Below are positions 41,149 to 48,412 of a stretch of DNA of 64,000 nt, one piece after another (the stretch's first letter is position 1; each line of letters opens with the position of its first letter). Location: NCBI GenBank assembly GCA_003797895.1, contig RKQB01000001.1, positions 511,822-575,821 on the forward strand. The letters are read 5' to 3'. Source of the stretch: Cyclobacteriaceae bacterium YHN15 (lineage in GTDB: Bacteria; Bacteroidota; Bacteroidia; Cytophagales; Cyclobacteriaceae). The notes beneath the pieces are model-generated. The model saw nothing but the letters and a program-made list of their open reading frames with translations. It searched no databases and was not told where the DNA came from. The position numbers and the translations under genes were made by a program.

Positions 41149-41949
41149 ATGCCACATATACAACTTAACCATACTAAAATCTTTTATATAATGGAAGGTG
41201 AAGGACCTGAGACCATTATGTTTTCCCATGGTCTTTTGTGGAGTCATAAGATGTTTTTGGAACAAGTAAATTTTTTAAAAAAGAAGTATACTGTTATTGC
41301 CTATGACCATAGAGGGCAAGGCCAATCCGAAGTTTCGGATGGTCCATATGATATGGATTTACTTTCCCGTGATGCCTTGGAATTAATTGAAAAAGTAGCT
41401 TGTAAACCAGTCCATTTTGTGGGTCTTTCCATGGGTGGATTTGTAGGCATGCGTCTGGCGGCAAGGTATCCGGACAAAATCAAAAGTTTGATTTTATTGG
41501 AGACTTCAGCCAATCCCGAACCGGTAGAGAACTTACCAAAATATAAATTTTTAAATGGGGTGGTTAAATGGCTTGGTGTGATCCCTACTGTAGCAAAACA
41601 GGTAATGAAAATCATGTTTGCACAAAGTTGGCTTGAGAATCCCAAAAATAAAGAAGCCTATCATAAGTGGGAAAATGAATTGAGATCCAATAAAAAAACA
41701 ATCACCAAATCAGTAGAAGCCGTCATCTATAGAAAAGGGGTCGAGGAAGAAATAAGAAATATTAAATGTCCTACTATGGTGGTTGTTGGAGATGAAGATG
41801 TTGCTACCAAACCCGAAAAAGCAAAATTTATCCAAATGTCCATTCCCAATGCTGTATTGCATATGGTCCCAGGAGCCGGTCATAGCAGCTGCATTGAAAA
41901 GCCAGATGAGATCAATAAGCTTATTTCGGATTGGATGAAGCAGTTTTAG
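41149..41949 (+). CDS. alpha/beta fold hydrolase
   Basis: A 266-residue hydrolase without signal peptide. The oxyanion region FSHGLLWSH, the nucleophile S94 in GLSMGG, the acid in VVVGDEDVATKP and the histidine in PGAGHSSCIEKP form a complete triad. The pattern is that of the bromoperoxidase/3-oxoadipate enol-lactonase group, but the substrate is not known. The start is ATG at 41149; an upstream in-frame TTG adds seven residues and is unlikely. It lies 105 bases upstream of marR and may belong to the same stress-response neighbourhood. Confidence 0.85.
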   Translation: MPHIQLNHTKIFYIMEGEGPETIMFSHGLLWSHKMFLEQVNFLKKKYTVIAYDHRGQGQSEVSDGPYDMDLLSRDALELIEKVACKPVHFVGLSMGGFVGMRLAARYPDKIKSLILLETSANPEPVENLPKYKFLNGVVKWLGVIPTVAKQVMKIMFAQSWLENPKNKEAYHKWENELRSNKKTITKSVEAVIYRKGVEEEIRNIKCPTMVVVGDEDVATKPEKAKFIQMSIPNAVLHMVPGAGHSSCIEKPDEINKLISDWMKQF

Positions 41950-42011
41950 GTTAGTTTTTCCCTTTGTTTTAAATAAAAAAGAAAAAAAGTTAAATTTTTG
42001 AAACCTTTTCC

Positions 42012-42032
42012 TATATTTGCATGTATATACAT
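42012..42032 (+). promoter_or_regulatory. candidate -7 box and operator palindrome upstream of marR
   Basis: TATATTTG (42012-42019) matches the -7 consensus but no TTTG lies 19 bases upstream. It is followed at once by the perfect 12-base palindrome ATGTATATACAT (42021-42032), placed where a MarR-type repressor would block transcription. Autoregulation is inferred. Confidence 0.4.
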
Positions 42033-42054
42033 TTAATACATAAACAGATTATAC

Positions 42055-42504
42055 ATGAGAATAGAAGAGGCCATTAAGCAAAAGGAGTTTAAAGATCCAT
42101 ATAATAAGGCCATCGTTAATCTTCTTTATACACATAGCCACATTGTTTCCAAACAAAGTAGTTTATTTAAACCTTTTGGACTATCTCCAGAACAGTATAA
42201 TGTTTTAAGAATTCTGAGAGGTCAAAATGGTAATCCAATAACAGTCTCCTCTATTCAGGAAAGGATGCTCAATAAAATGTCAAATGCATCCAGGTTAGTT
42301 GAAAAATTGAAGCAGAAAAATCTTGTGGTTAGAGAAGAATGCCCAAGCGATAGAAGACAAGTAGATATTTTGATCACAGAAAAAGGAATGCAAATATTGA
42401 ATCAATTAGAAGAGGAAATCTATGGTCTGAATAGGAAGTTAGTTCAACTCTCAGAAGAGGAAGTGGATATACTTAATTCGCTTCTTGATAAACTTAGGGG
42501 CTAG
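42055..42504 (+). CDS. MarR family transcriptional regulator
   Basis: A 149-residue winged-helix repressor. The recognition region is SPEQYNVLRILRGQNGNPITVSSIQERMLNKMSNASRLVEKLKQKNLVVREECPSDRRQVDILITEKG (about residues 42-108), the standard MarR DNA-binding unit with the DRR wing. Flanking helices would form the dimer. It precedes yceI, a ring-cleaving dioxygenase and a carboxylesterase, so it probably controls them. The gene set resembles the MhqR quinone-stress regulon of Bacillus. Confidence 0.93.
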   Translation: MRIEEAIKQKEFKDPYNKAIVNLLYTHSHIVSKQSSLFKPFGLSPEQYNVLRILRGQNGNPITVSSIQERMLNKMSNASRLVEKLKQKNLVVREECPSDRRQVDILITEKGMQILNQLEEEIYGLNRKLVQLSEEEVDILNSLLDKLRG

Positions 42505-42528
42505 GAAAAAAAATTAAACAATTAAATG

Positions 42529-42549
42529 TATAGACAATTAATGTCTATA
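42529..42549. promoter_or_regulatory. inverted repeat between marR and yceI, likely operator
   Basis: TATAGACA (42529-42536) and TGTCTATA (42542-42549) form a perfect 8-base inverted repeat with a 5-base centre, 41 bases before yceI. Size, symmetry and position suit a MarR dimer. The half site is related to, but not the same as, the palindrome upstream of marR. Confidence 0.5.
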
Positions 42550-42590
42550 TAGTATTACTTCAATTTAAATCAATTAAAACAAACAAAATT

Positions 42591-43118
42591 ATGAGTACTG
42601 CAACAGCAACAACAACAAAATGGGGTGTTGACCCAACACATTCTGAAGTTTCTTTCAAGGTAAAACATTTAGTTATTTCCACAGTAACTGGTTATTTTAA
42701 GTCTTTTGAAGCATCAGCAGAAACTGATTCTGAAGATTTTGATGGTGCAAAAGTTTCATTTTCCGCTGAAATCAACAGCATAGACACCAATCAGACAGAT
42801 AGAGATAATCACTTGAAATCTGCTGATTTCTTTGACGCTGAAAAATTTCCCACAATGACTTTTTCAGGCGTATTAAATGGTGAAAAATTGGTTGGTGATC
42901 TCACCATAAAAGATATTACTAAAACTGTAGAATTGGATGTGGATTTTGGTGGGGTAGTGGAAGATCCATATGGAAATACCAAAGCCGGTTTCGAAATCGA
43001 AGGAAAAATAAGCAGAAAAGAGTTTGGGTTGATGTGGAATGCCGTAACTGAGGCCGGAAGTGTAGTAGTAAGCGACCAAGTAAGAATTATCCTTGGAATT
43101 CAGCTTGTAAGACAATAA
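42591..43118 (+). CDS. YceI family protein
   Basis: A 175-residue lipocalin-like YceI domain protein with the typical WGVDPTHSEVSFKVKHLVISTVTGYFKSF opening and the DNHLKSADFFDAEKFPTMTF motif. No signal peptide is present, so it is predicted to be cytoplasmic, unlike E. coli YceI. Family members bind isoprenoid quinones or other hydrophobic molecules. It lies directly after marR and an operator-like repeat, which fits a role in quinone or lipophilic stress. Confidence 0.92.
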   Translation: MSTATATTTKWGVDPTHSEVSFKVKHLVISTVTGYFKSFEASAETDSEDFDGAKVSFSAEINSIDTNQTDRDNHLKSADFFDAEKFPTMTFSGVLNGEKLVGDLTIKDITKTVELDVDFGGVVEDPYGNTKAGFEIEGKISRKEFGLMWNAVTEAGSVVVSDQVRIILGIQLVRQ

Positions 43119-43225
43119 TAAAATTATTGGAATTTGGTTATTGGTTAGCAGAATGAAAATAAATCTGATAACCAATAGCTAAATTCCAGAAGTTTTCTGC
43201 AATCTCAAATTTAAATCCCAATATC

Positions 43226-44176
43226 ATGAAGTCTCTTATTACCGGTATCCATCATATTACTGCCATAGCAGGTAATCCTCAAAGAAACGTAGATTTCTAT
43301 ACAGGAATACTTGGTTTGAGAATGGTGAAAAAAACCATCAATTTTGATGCGCCTGATGTTTATCATTTCTATTTTGGAGATGAATTTGGTACACCGGGAA
43401 CTGTATTCACCACCTTTCCTTTTGATGGTGCCAGGAAGGGAACCAAGGGTACAGGGGAATTGACCTATACCGCTTTTTCAATCCCTACATCATCTTTTGG
43501 CTATTGGATGGACAGATTGGAGAAATATAATATTCCAACTTCAACACCACTTACCCGTTTTGGTGAAAAGTTAGTACGGTTTGAAGATCACGATGGAATG
43601 GGAATTGAATTGATTGCCAATGACAAGGACAAAAGAAAGGGTTGGACCTATGGGAATATCCCAAGTGAATTTGCCATTAAAGGTTTTTATGGCGCTACTT
43701 TAAATCTTAAAGCTAAGGACCTGACAGAAAAGTTGCTCACCCAATTCATGGATTATAAGTTCCTTGCTGAAGAAGATGGAAGATATAGGTTCGGCACAAA
43801 GGGAGAACCGGGAGACATTATTGACATTGTCTTAGATAAGGCAGGACGTCAGGGGGTCCAGAGTGCAGGCACAGTTCACCATATTGCCTTCCGAACTGAT
43901 AATGAATCCTCCCAATTAGAAATTCAAAGGATTTTGATTGAAAATGGTTATCATGTTACCGAAGTTAAAGATAGAAATTACTTCAAATCCATTTATTTCC
44001 GTGAACCGGGCGGTGTTTTGTTTGAAATAGCTACCGATGAACCTGGATTTGCCATAGATGAAGATGAAGCACATTTGGGAGAATTGCTGAAATTACCTAA
44101 TTGGGCTGAACAACATAGGGATAAAATTGAATCAAAATTGGCAAAAGTACAACTTAATATTTCAACTTATGCCTAA
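43226..44176 (+). CDS. ring-cleaving dioxygenase, MhqO/MhqE type (two VOC domains)
   Basis: A 316-residue vicinal-oxygen-chelate protein with two glyoxalase-like modules. The first starts GIHHITAIAGNPQRNVDFYTGILGLRMVKKTINFD (metal histidine at 9 or 10). The second contains GTVHHIAFRTD and YFREPGGVLFEIATDEPGF, whose histidine and glutamate complete a metal site. In Bacillus the MhqO/MhqE homologues help remove hydroquinones. The stop overlaps the next start by 8 bases, so it is coupled to the carboxylesterase. Confidence 0.88.
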   Translation: MKSLITGIHHITAIAGNPQRNVDFYTGILGLRMVKKTINFDAPDVYHFYFGDEFGTPGTVFTTFPFDGARKGTKGTGELTYTAFSIPTSSFGYWMDRLEKYNIPTSTPLTRFGEKLVRFEDHDGMGIELIANDKDKRKGWTYGNIPSEFAIKGFYGATLNLKAKDLTEKLLTQFMDYKFLAEEDGRYRFGTKGEPGDIIDIVLDKAGRQGVQSAGTVHHIAFRTDNESSQLEIQRILIENGYHVTEVKDRNYFKSIYFREPGGVLFEIATDEPGFAIDEDEAHLGELLKLPNWAEQHRDKIESKLAKVQLNISTYA

Positions 44177-44780
44177 TCTTAAATATGCTGGAAAACCATT
44201 GGATCAGGCCAAAAAAGTGGCCATAATGATCCATGGAAGAGGTGCTACTGCTGAAAGTATCTTAAGTTTGTCAGATCACTTGAATTTGGATGAATTTGCT
44301 CTGATTGCTCCCCAGGCTCCAGGTAACACTTGGTATCCCTACAGTTTTATGGCGCCCGATCAAAACAATCAGCCTTCCTTCTCAGAGTCATTGAATACTG
44401 TAGATGAAATATTGAGGGACTTAACTAAAATGGGCTTTACCTCAGAAAAAATCTATTTTATAGGGTTTTCCCAAGGTGCATGTTTGTCTTTGGAATATGC
44501 CAGTCAACATGCCCAAAAATTCGGAGCTGTTATCGCCTTTACCGGTGGATTGATCGGAGAAAAGTTCAATCCTTCAAAATATAGAGGAGATTTCCAAAAT
44601 ACTCCTGTATTTATCGGTTCAAGTCATAAAGACATGCATGTGCCCTTATCCAGGATTGAGGAATCTGCTGTCCAAATCCAAAAGATGGGGGCTCATATGA
44701 AAACCATGATATTCCAGGATACCCAACATACAATCAGACAAGAGGAAGTGGATTGGGTAAATGAGCATATTTTACGGTGA
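44169..44780 (+). CDS. phospholipase/carboxylesterase family hydrolase, MhqD type
   Basis: A 203-residue alpha/beta hydrolase. The start at 44169 (MPNLKYAGKPL) overlaps the dioxygenase by 8 bases; the longer frame is a shadow of it. It shows the family opening VAIMIHGRGATAESILSL, nucleophile S101 in IGFSQGACLSLEYA, and the C-terminal GSSHKDMHVPLSRIEES and DTQHTI segments with the acid and histidine. The pairing with a VOC dioxygenase and MarR regulator matches MhqD in quinone-responsive operons. Confidence 0.88.
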   Translation: MPNLKYAGKPLDQAKKVAIMIHGRGATAESILSLSDHLNLDEFALIAPQAPGNTWYPYSFMAPDQNNQPSFSESLNTVDEILRDLTKMGFTSEKIYFIGFSQGACLSLEYASQHAQKFGAVIAFTGGLIGEKFNPSKYRGDFQNTPVFIGSSHKDMHVPLSRIEESAVQIQKMGAHMKTMIFQDTQHTIRQEEVDWVNEHILR

Positions 44781-44843
44781 TTGATGTTCGGATAATGTCA
44801 GTTTGAGAAAAAATACAAGATCAATAAAAACTAAACCAACAAG

Positions 44844-44878
44844 GCCCGAAACTGATCAAGTTTCGGGCTTATTATTTT
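44844..44878 (+). terminator. intrinsic terminator between convergent genes
   Basis: GCCCGAAAC (44844-44852) pairs perfectly with GTTTCGGGC (44860-44868) around a 7-base loop, followed by a T-rich stretch. It ends the marR-yceI-dioxygenase-esterase run. It may also stop the convergent phosphoesterase gene, though the minus-strand side is less T-rich. Confidence 0.85.
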
Positions 44879-44894
44879 AATAGACTTTGTTCAA

Positions 44895-46469
44895 TTATGG
44901 CTTTGGGATAACCTTGAAAGGGTGTTTGGCTATGAATTTTGTACCAAACATATCAGTAGCCTCAATCTCAATGACATATTCTCCTGCAGTTAGATTTCCC
45001 GGCATGGAGGCTCGCCAAAGATGGTCTGTGGGCCATGGATTAGATGGCCTTCTGCCTGGAAAATATTCTTCAGTTGTATCCCATTCCAAAACTTTGATCA
45101 AATAGGTGGGATCATTGCCTTCAAAGGCATCCATTTTTTTCCATTCACCATTATTGATTCTATATCTTACCTCATCCTTGGAGGAGCCGGTAAAGAAGTT
45201 GGCTATAATGGCTGAGGTTGTCCTAACACCTTCTACCAAAATTTTTGGGGCATGAATCTGGATCTGATAGTCTGAGGGCTTTCCTGCTGCTTTATATCTT
45301 GTTTGGTACTGATTACCATTGATTTCTAAAAACACATAACCTTTTGGAGAACCATCCCTCATGGTGGATTCCGGAGTGCCGTCTGTTTGGATTTTCCCAC
45401 TGTACCAATCTCCGGAAGGAGTGCCGATATTGTAGTGGTGGTGGGGTTTTGGCTGATTATAGCCATCTTCTTTTCCAAAAAATGTCTGTTTCATGTAATG
45501 GGTATGTGCGGACATGGAAAGGGTTTTGGCAAAAGGAGAGAGCAGTTCCAGAATTTTTTCCCGATCCGCATCCCTGAAGCTGTCCCCGTTTTCTTCAAAC
45601 AAAGGAATATGCATCAAGAGTACTACCAATTTATCCTTTGGTACCAGTTTGAGGTTGTTTTCCAAAAACTGCATCTGATCGGCTCTGAGCCCTCCCCAAT
45701 ATCCCTGACCATCCCTTGGGTCGGGATAGAGGATGTCTTCCAAGACCACAAAATGTGCATCTCCATAATTGAAGGCATAGGTAGAAGGGCCAAAGTTGGC
45801 AGTGAAAGATTCATCGCTATATTCATCGCTGTCCGCATCAAAGTTCATGTCGTGGTTGCCCATGACCTGGAACCATGGCACTCCGATCTTGCCCACTGCT
45901 TCTGAATAAATTGGGAAAAAGTCAGGTCTGTCTCCAACCAAGTCTCCTAAAGCTGCGCCAAAGGCAACACCCTGTATATTTTCAACTTCTGATACAATCC
46001 CTCGTTTGAAATGCTCGATCTCTTCCAAAGTATATGGCTGAGGATCTCCAAAAATCAAAGCGGTGAACTTTTGATTTTCATTGCCTTGCAAAAGACCAAA
46101 ATCCACCGACTTGGGAAGTTTCCCCGTAGGTGCAACGCCTGGATATTTTAGGTTGGCGGGAGAACCATTGGGCTTATAGATATAGTAAAATTGGGGGATG
46201 TTGTTGGCATTTGTTGGCAGGTCATGGGATGCCGGCTTGATGACGAAGATGGTTTGGTCCTCCGAAATGGGAAGCTCATACTTTCCGTTTTTGTCCGTTT
46301 GTACCACTTGAACGCCATTGGATACCGCAACATTGGGCAGTCCTTTTTCCCTTCTTTCTTTTTTGCCGTTGGCATTGAGGTCTTCATAGACGGTTCCGCT
46401 GACTTTTTGCTGGGCAAATGCCGAACCAGCAAAAATCAGTGCAATAAACAAGAGTTGAATTTTTTTCAT
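44895..46469 (-). CDS. secreted calcineurin-like metallophosphoesterase
   Basis: A 524-residue exported phosphoesterase. The signal peptide is MKKIQLLFIALIFAGSAFA. An SdrD-B-like domain (GTVYEDLNANGKKERREKGLPNVAVSNG, about residues 24-110) comes next. The metallophosphatase core has GDPQ, GDLVGD, GNHD, LLMHIP and SAHTHYM, which together give the two-metal site. A C-terminal beta domain ends the protein. The substrate is unknown; relatives act on phosphodiesters or phosphate esters outside the cytoplasm. Convergent with the carboxylesterase gene. Confidence 0.9.
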   Translation of the reverse strand: MKKIQLLFIALIFAGSAFAQQKVSGTVYEDLNANGKKERREKGLPNVAVSNGVQVVQTDKNGKYELPISEDQTIFVIKPASHDLPTNANNIPQFYYIYKPNGSPANLKYPGVAPTGKLPKSVDFGLLQGNENQKFTALIFGDPQPYTLEEIEHFKRGIVSEVENIQGVAFGAALGDLVGDRPDFFPIYSEAVGKIGVPWFQVMGNHDMNFDADSDEYSDESFTANFGPSTYAFNYGDAHFVVLEDILYPDPRDGQGYWGGLRADQMQFLENNLKLVPKDKLVVLLMHIPLFEENGDSFRDADREKILELLSPFAKTLSMSAHTHYMKQTFFGKEDGYNQPKPHHHYNIGTPSGDWYSGKIQTDGTPESTMRDGSPKGYVFLEINGNQYQTRYKAAGKPSDYQIQIHAPKILVEGVRTTSAIIANFFTGSSKDEVRYRINNGEWKKMDAFEGNDPTYLIKVLEWDTTEEYFPGRRPSNPWPTDHLWRASMPGNLTAGEYVIEIEATDMFGTKFIAKHPFKVIPKP

Positions 46470-46815
46470 GGGCTTTGCTAAGTTTTGTATAAAATTAAGA
46501 GATTTTATTGAATGCTTTGTTTTGAAAAGGTTATGCTAAAGTTAAGGATGAAGAGTGGTTTTGGGAATGGTTGGTTGGTTCAAGACTTAGTCTTGGACCA
46601 TTTTGTATGGCAGTCTGAGTGGTCCAATCCTGCTGTAGGCAGGTCTGAAGACCAAAGAAGACTTGAATAATTGCCGTATAAATATCCATTAATTTCTAAA
46701 TATCAATCTGTATCCACTTGTTATAACATCAATTTTTGATTCTTTTCTACCACTAATCCGCTTAATTATATTTCATAAACAACTGAAAATAAATTAAATA
46801 GCACAAACAATTGTA
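46470..46815. other. gene-free region with palindromic repeats
   Basis: No gene is seen. It contains an inverted repeat at 46576-46600, in which TGGTTCAAGACT pairs with AGTCTTGGACCA apart from one G-T pair, and further short fragments (GGCAGTCTG, GTAGGCAGGTCTGAAGACC). A related inverted repeat lies on the other side of the AAA ATPase gene. The rest is A/T-rich. Confidence 0.5.
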
Positions 46816-46859
46816 TTTACTCAATGTATTGAGTAAATTTGCTCAATATATTGAGTAAA
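46816..46859. repeat. two abutting 22-base palindromes upstream of the AAA ATPase
   Basis: The first palindrome (46816-46837) has arms TTTACTCAAT and ATTGAGTAAA around two bases. The second (46838-46859) follows with no gap and has arms TTTGCTCAAT and ATTGAGTAAA. They end 6 bases before the ATPase start, and a third copy lies after the gene. Likely a protein-binding site or a mobile-unit end. Confidence 0.85.
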
Positions 46860-46865
46860 ATAATA

Positions 46866-48059
46866 ATGGCATACCAAAGGATAGAAAAAGCAAGCTTGCT
46901 GAAACGGGTGAAGGATGAACCGAGGAGGTTTATACAGGTCATCTATGGGCCAAGACAGGTGGGTAAGACTACAATGGTCAGGCAGATTATGGATGAGCTT
47001 GATTATCCTCATCACTTGGTGGCGGCGGATGCTGTGCCGGCAGGGGATGGCTTGTGGATAGCGCAGCAATGGGAAAATGTCCGTATCCGACAGCAACAAC
47101 AGGCTGACAAACCATTTCTCCTGGTCATCGATGAAGTCCAAAAGATCGACAATTGGTCTGAACAGATCAAATCCGAATGGGATAGGGATGCCGCTGAGGC
47201 TAGGGATATCCGGGTGGTTTTGCTGGGTTCGTCGAGGTTGATGCTGCAGCAGGGACTGACAGAATCTTTGGCAGGAAGGTTTGAAGCCACTTATCTTGGG
47301 CATTGGTCCTATAAGGAAATGAAAGATGCCTTTGGTCTGACGGCTGAGGAGTTTGTATGGTTTGGAGGCTATCCTGGTGCGATTACGCTTAGGGAAGATG
47401 AAGACCGATGGAAAAGCTATGTCCGCGATGCGCTTTTGGAAACCAGTATCTCCAAAGATATCCTGATGCTAACCCGGGTGGATAAACCAGCCCTGATGAA
47501 GCGTTTGTTTGAATTGGGATCGGCTTATTCGGGACAGATTCTGAGTTTTACCAAAATCATGGGACAACTGACCGATGCGGGTAACACCACCACACTGGCA
47601 AATTATCTCGAGCTGTTGAATGATGCCGGGCTGTTGGCTGGATTGGAAAAATACAGCCCTAATATGGTCAGAAAGCGTTCTTCCAGTCCCAAGTTTCAGG
47701 TTCATAACACCGCGATTATGTCGGGCATTTCCAATGAAAGTCTAGATACTTTGCTTGAGGACCATGAGGCATGGGGTAGGTGGGTGGAATCTGCGGTTGG
47801 CGCACACCTGATCAATCAGGTATTAAAGGACAAAAAGCTTTCTCTATATTATTGGCGGGAGGGCAATGACGAAGTGGATTATGTGGTTGAATATAATAAG
47901 CAGGTGATAGCCCTTGAAGTAAAGTCCGGTAAATCAGGGAAGCTGTCCGGTCTCAATGCATTTTATAAAAAATTCAAACCTGAAAAGTCACTGTTGATCG
48001 GTGTAGATGGGATTCCCTGGCAGGAGTTTTTGCAAATGAAAGTAGTGGATTTGTTTTAA
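46866..48059 (+). CDS. solitary AAA ATPase with PD-(D/E)XK-like C-terminus (AAA_14/DUF4143)
   Basis: A 397-residue ATPase. Walker A is GPRQVGKTT (28-36) and Walker B is LLVIDEVQ (85-92); a sensor-type segment VVLLGSSRLMLQQG follows. The C-terminal half matches the DUF4143 type. It ends with D338 in EVDYVVEYN and E351-V-K353 in ALEVKSG, a layout like PD-(D/E)XK nucleases. The family is very common in Bacteroidota but its function is unknown. The start is ATG 46866; an earlier in-frame codon lies inside the palindromes. By eye the gene is richer in G and C than its neighbours, and it is flanked on both sides by the same palindrome, which suggests an acquired unit. Confidence 0.87.
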   Translation: MAYQRIEKASLLKRVKDEPRRFIQVIYGPRQVGKTTMVRQIMDELDYPHHLVAADAVPAGDGLWIAQQWENVRIRQQQQADKPFLLVIDEVQKIDNWSEQIKSEWDRDAAEARDIRVVLLGSSRLMLQQGLTESLAGRFEATYLGHWSYKEMKDAFGLTAEEFVWFGGYPGAITLREDEDRWKSYVRDALLETSISKDILMLTRVDKPALMKRLFELGSAYSGQILSFTKIMGQLTDAGNTTTLANYLELLNDAGLLAGLEKYSPNMVRKRSSSPKFQVHNTAIMSGISNESLDTLLEDHEAWGRWVESAVGAHLINQVLKDKKLSLYYWREGNDEVDYVVEYNKQVIALEVKSGKSGKLSGLNAFYKKFKPEKSLLIGVDGIPWQEFLQMKVVDLF

Positions 48060-48087
48060 AAGAGGCAGTCGTGAGGCTGTCTTTTTT
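48058..48087 (+). terminator. probable terminator of the AAA ATPase gene
   Basis: AAAAGAGGCAG overlaps the stop codon and pairs imperfectly with CTGTCTTTT, with a bulge, followed by six T. It closely resembles other GCTGTCTTTTTT terminators in the window (for example after eno). Confidence 0.6.
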
Positions 48088-48154
48088 CCTTATTTGAGCT
48101 CAAAAATAATCCTATAACTAATTGATTATCATTTAATAAGATAATTTTTAAGTA

Positions 48155-48198
48155 TTTACTCAATATACTGAGTAAATTAACTCAACAAGATAGATATT
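48155..48198. repeat. 22-base palindrome downstream of the AAA ATPase
   Basis: The palindrome at 48155-48176 has arms TTTACTCAAT and ACTGAGTAAA around two bases, nearly identical to those upstream. It is followed without a gap by a degenerate half copy (TTAACTCAA, 48177-48185), mirroring the double arrangement before the gene. Confidence 0.8.
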
Positions 48199-48412
48199 TT
48201 TTTTGAAGACTCAATTTTTGTGCAGGTAGAAAGGATATCTTGATGTGTTGAAGTTGGCAGTCCGAAGACAGCAAGGTGGTAGTCCTAGTCAAAGACTTGA
48301 ACCATTCCTGTCTAAAATGGCCTAGTTTGTCATCGAACCCATTAACCTCTCTTTAAAAACACTCTTCCTTCCTCCCTAAAACAAACCTATCTAATATCTC
48401 ACATCTCATATC
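48199..48412. other. gene-free region with repeats between the AAA ATPase and sbcC
   Basis: No gene is seen. An inverted repeat at 48277-48304 has TGGT and AGTC steps pairing with GACT and ACCA, and relates to the repeat at 46576. A pyrimidine-rich tract near 48391-48415 (ATCTCACATCTCATATCTC) is the complement of the purine-rich intergenic repeats found elsewhere in the window. Confidence 0.45.

Noticed and set aside
46816..46859. The tandem 22-base palindromes as a CRISPR-like array
   Set aside because: There are no spacers between the units and only two full copies, with no cas genes nearby.
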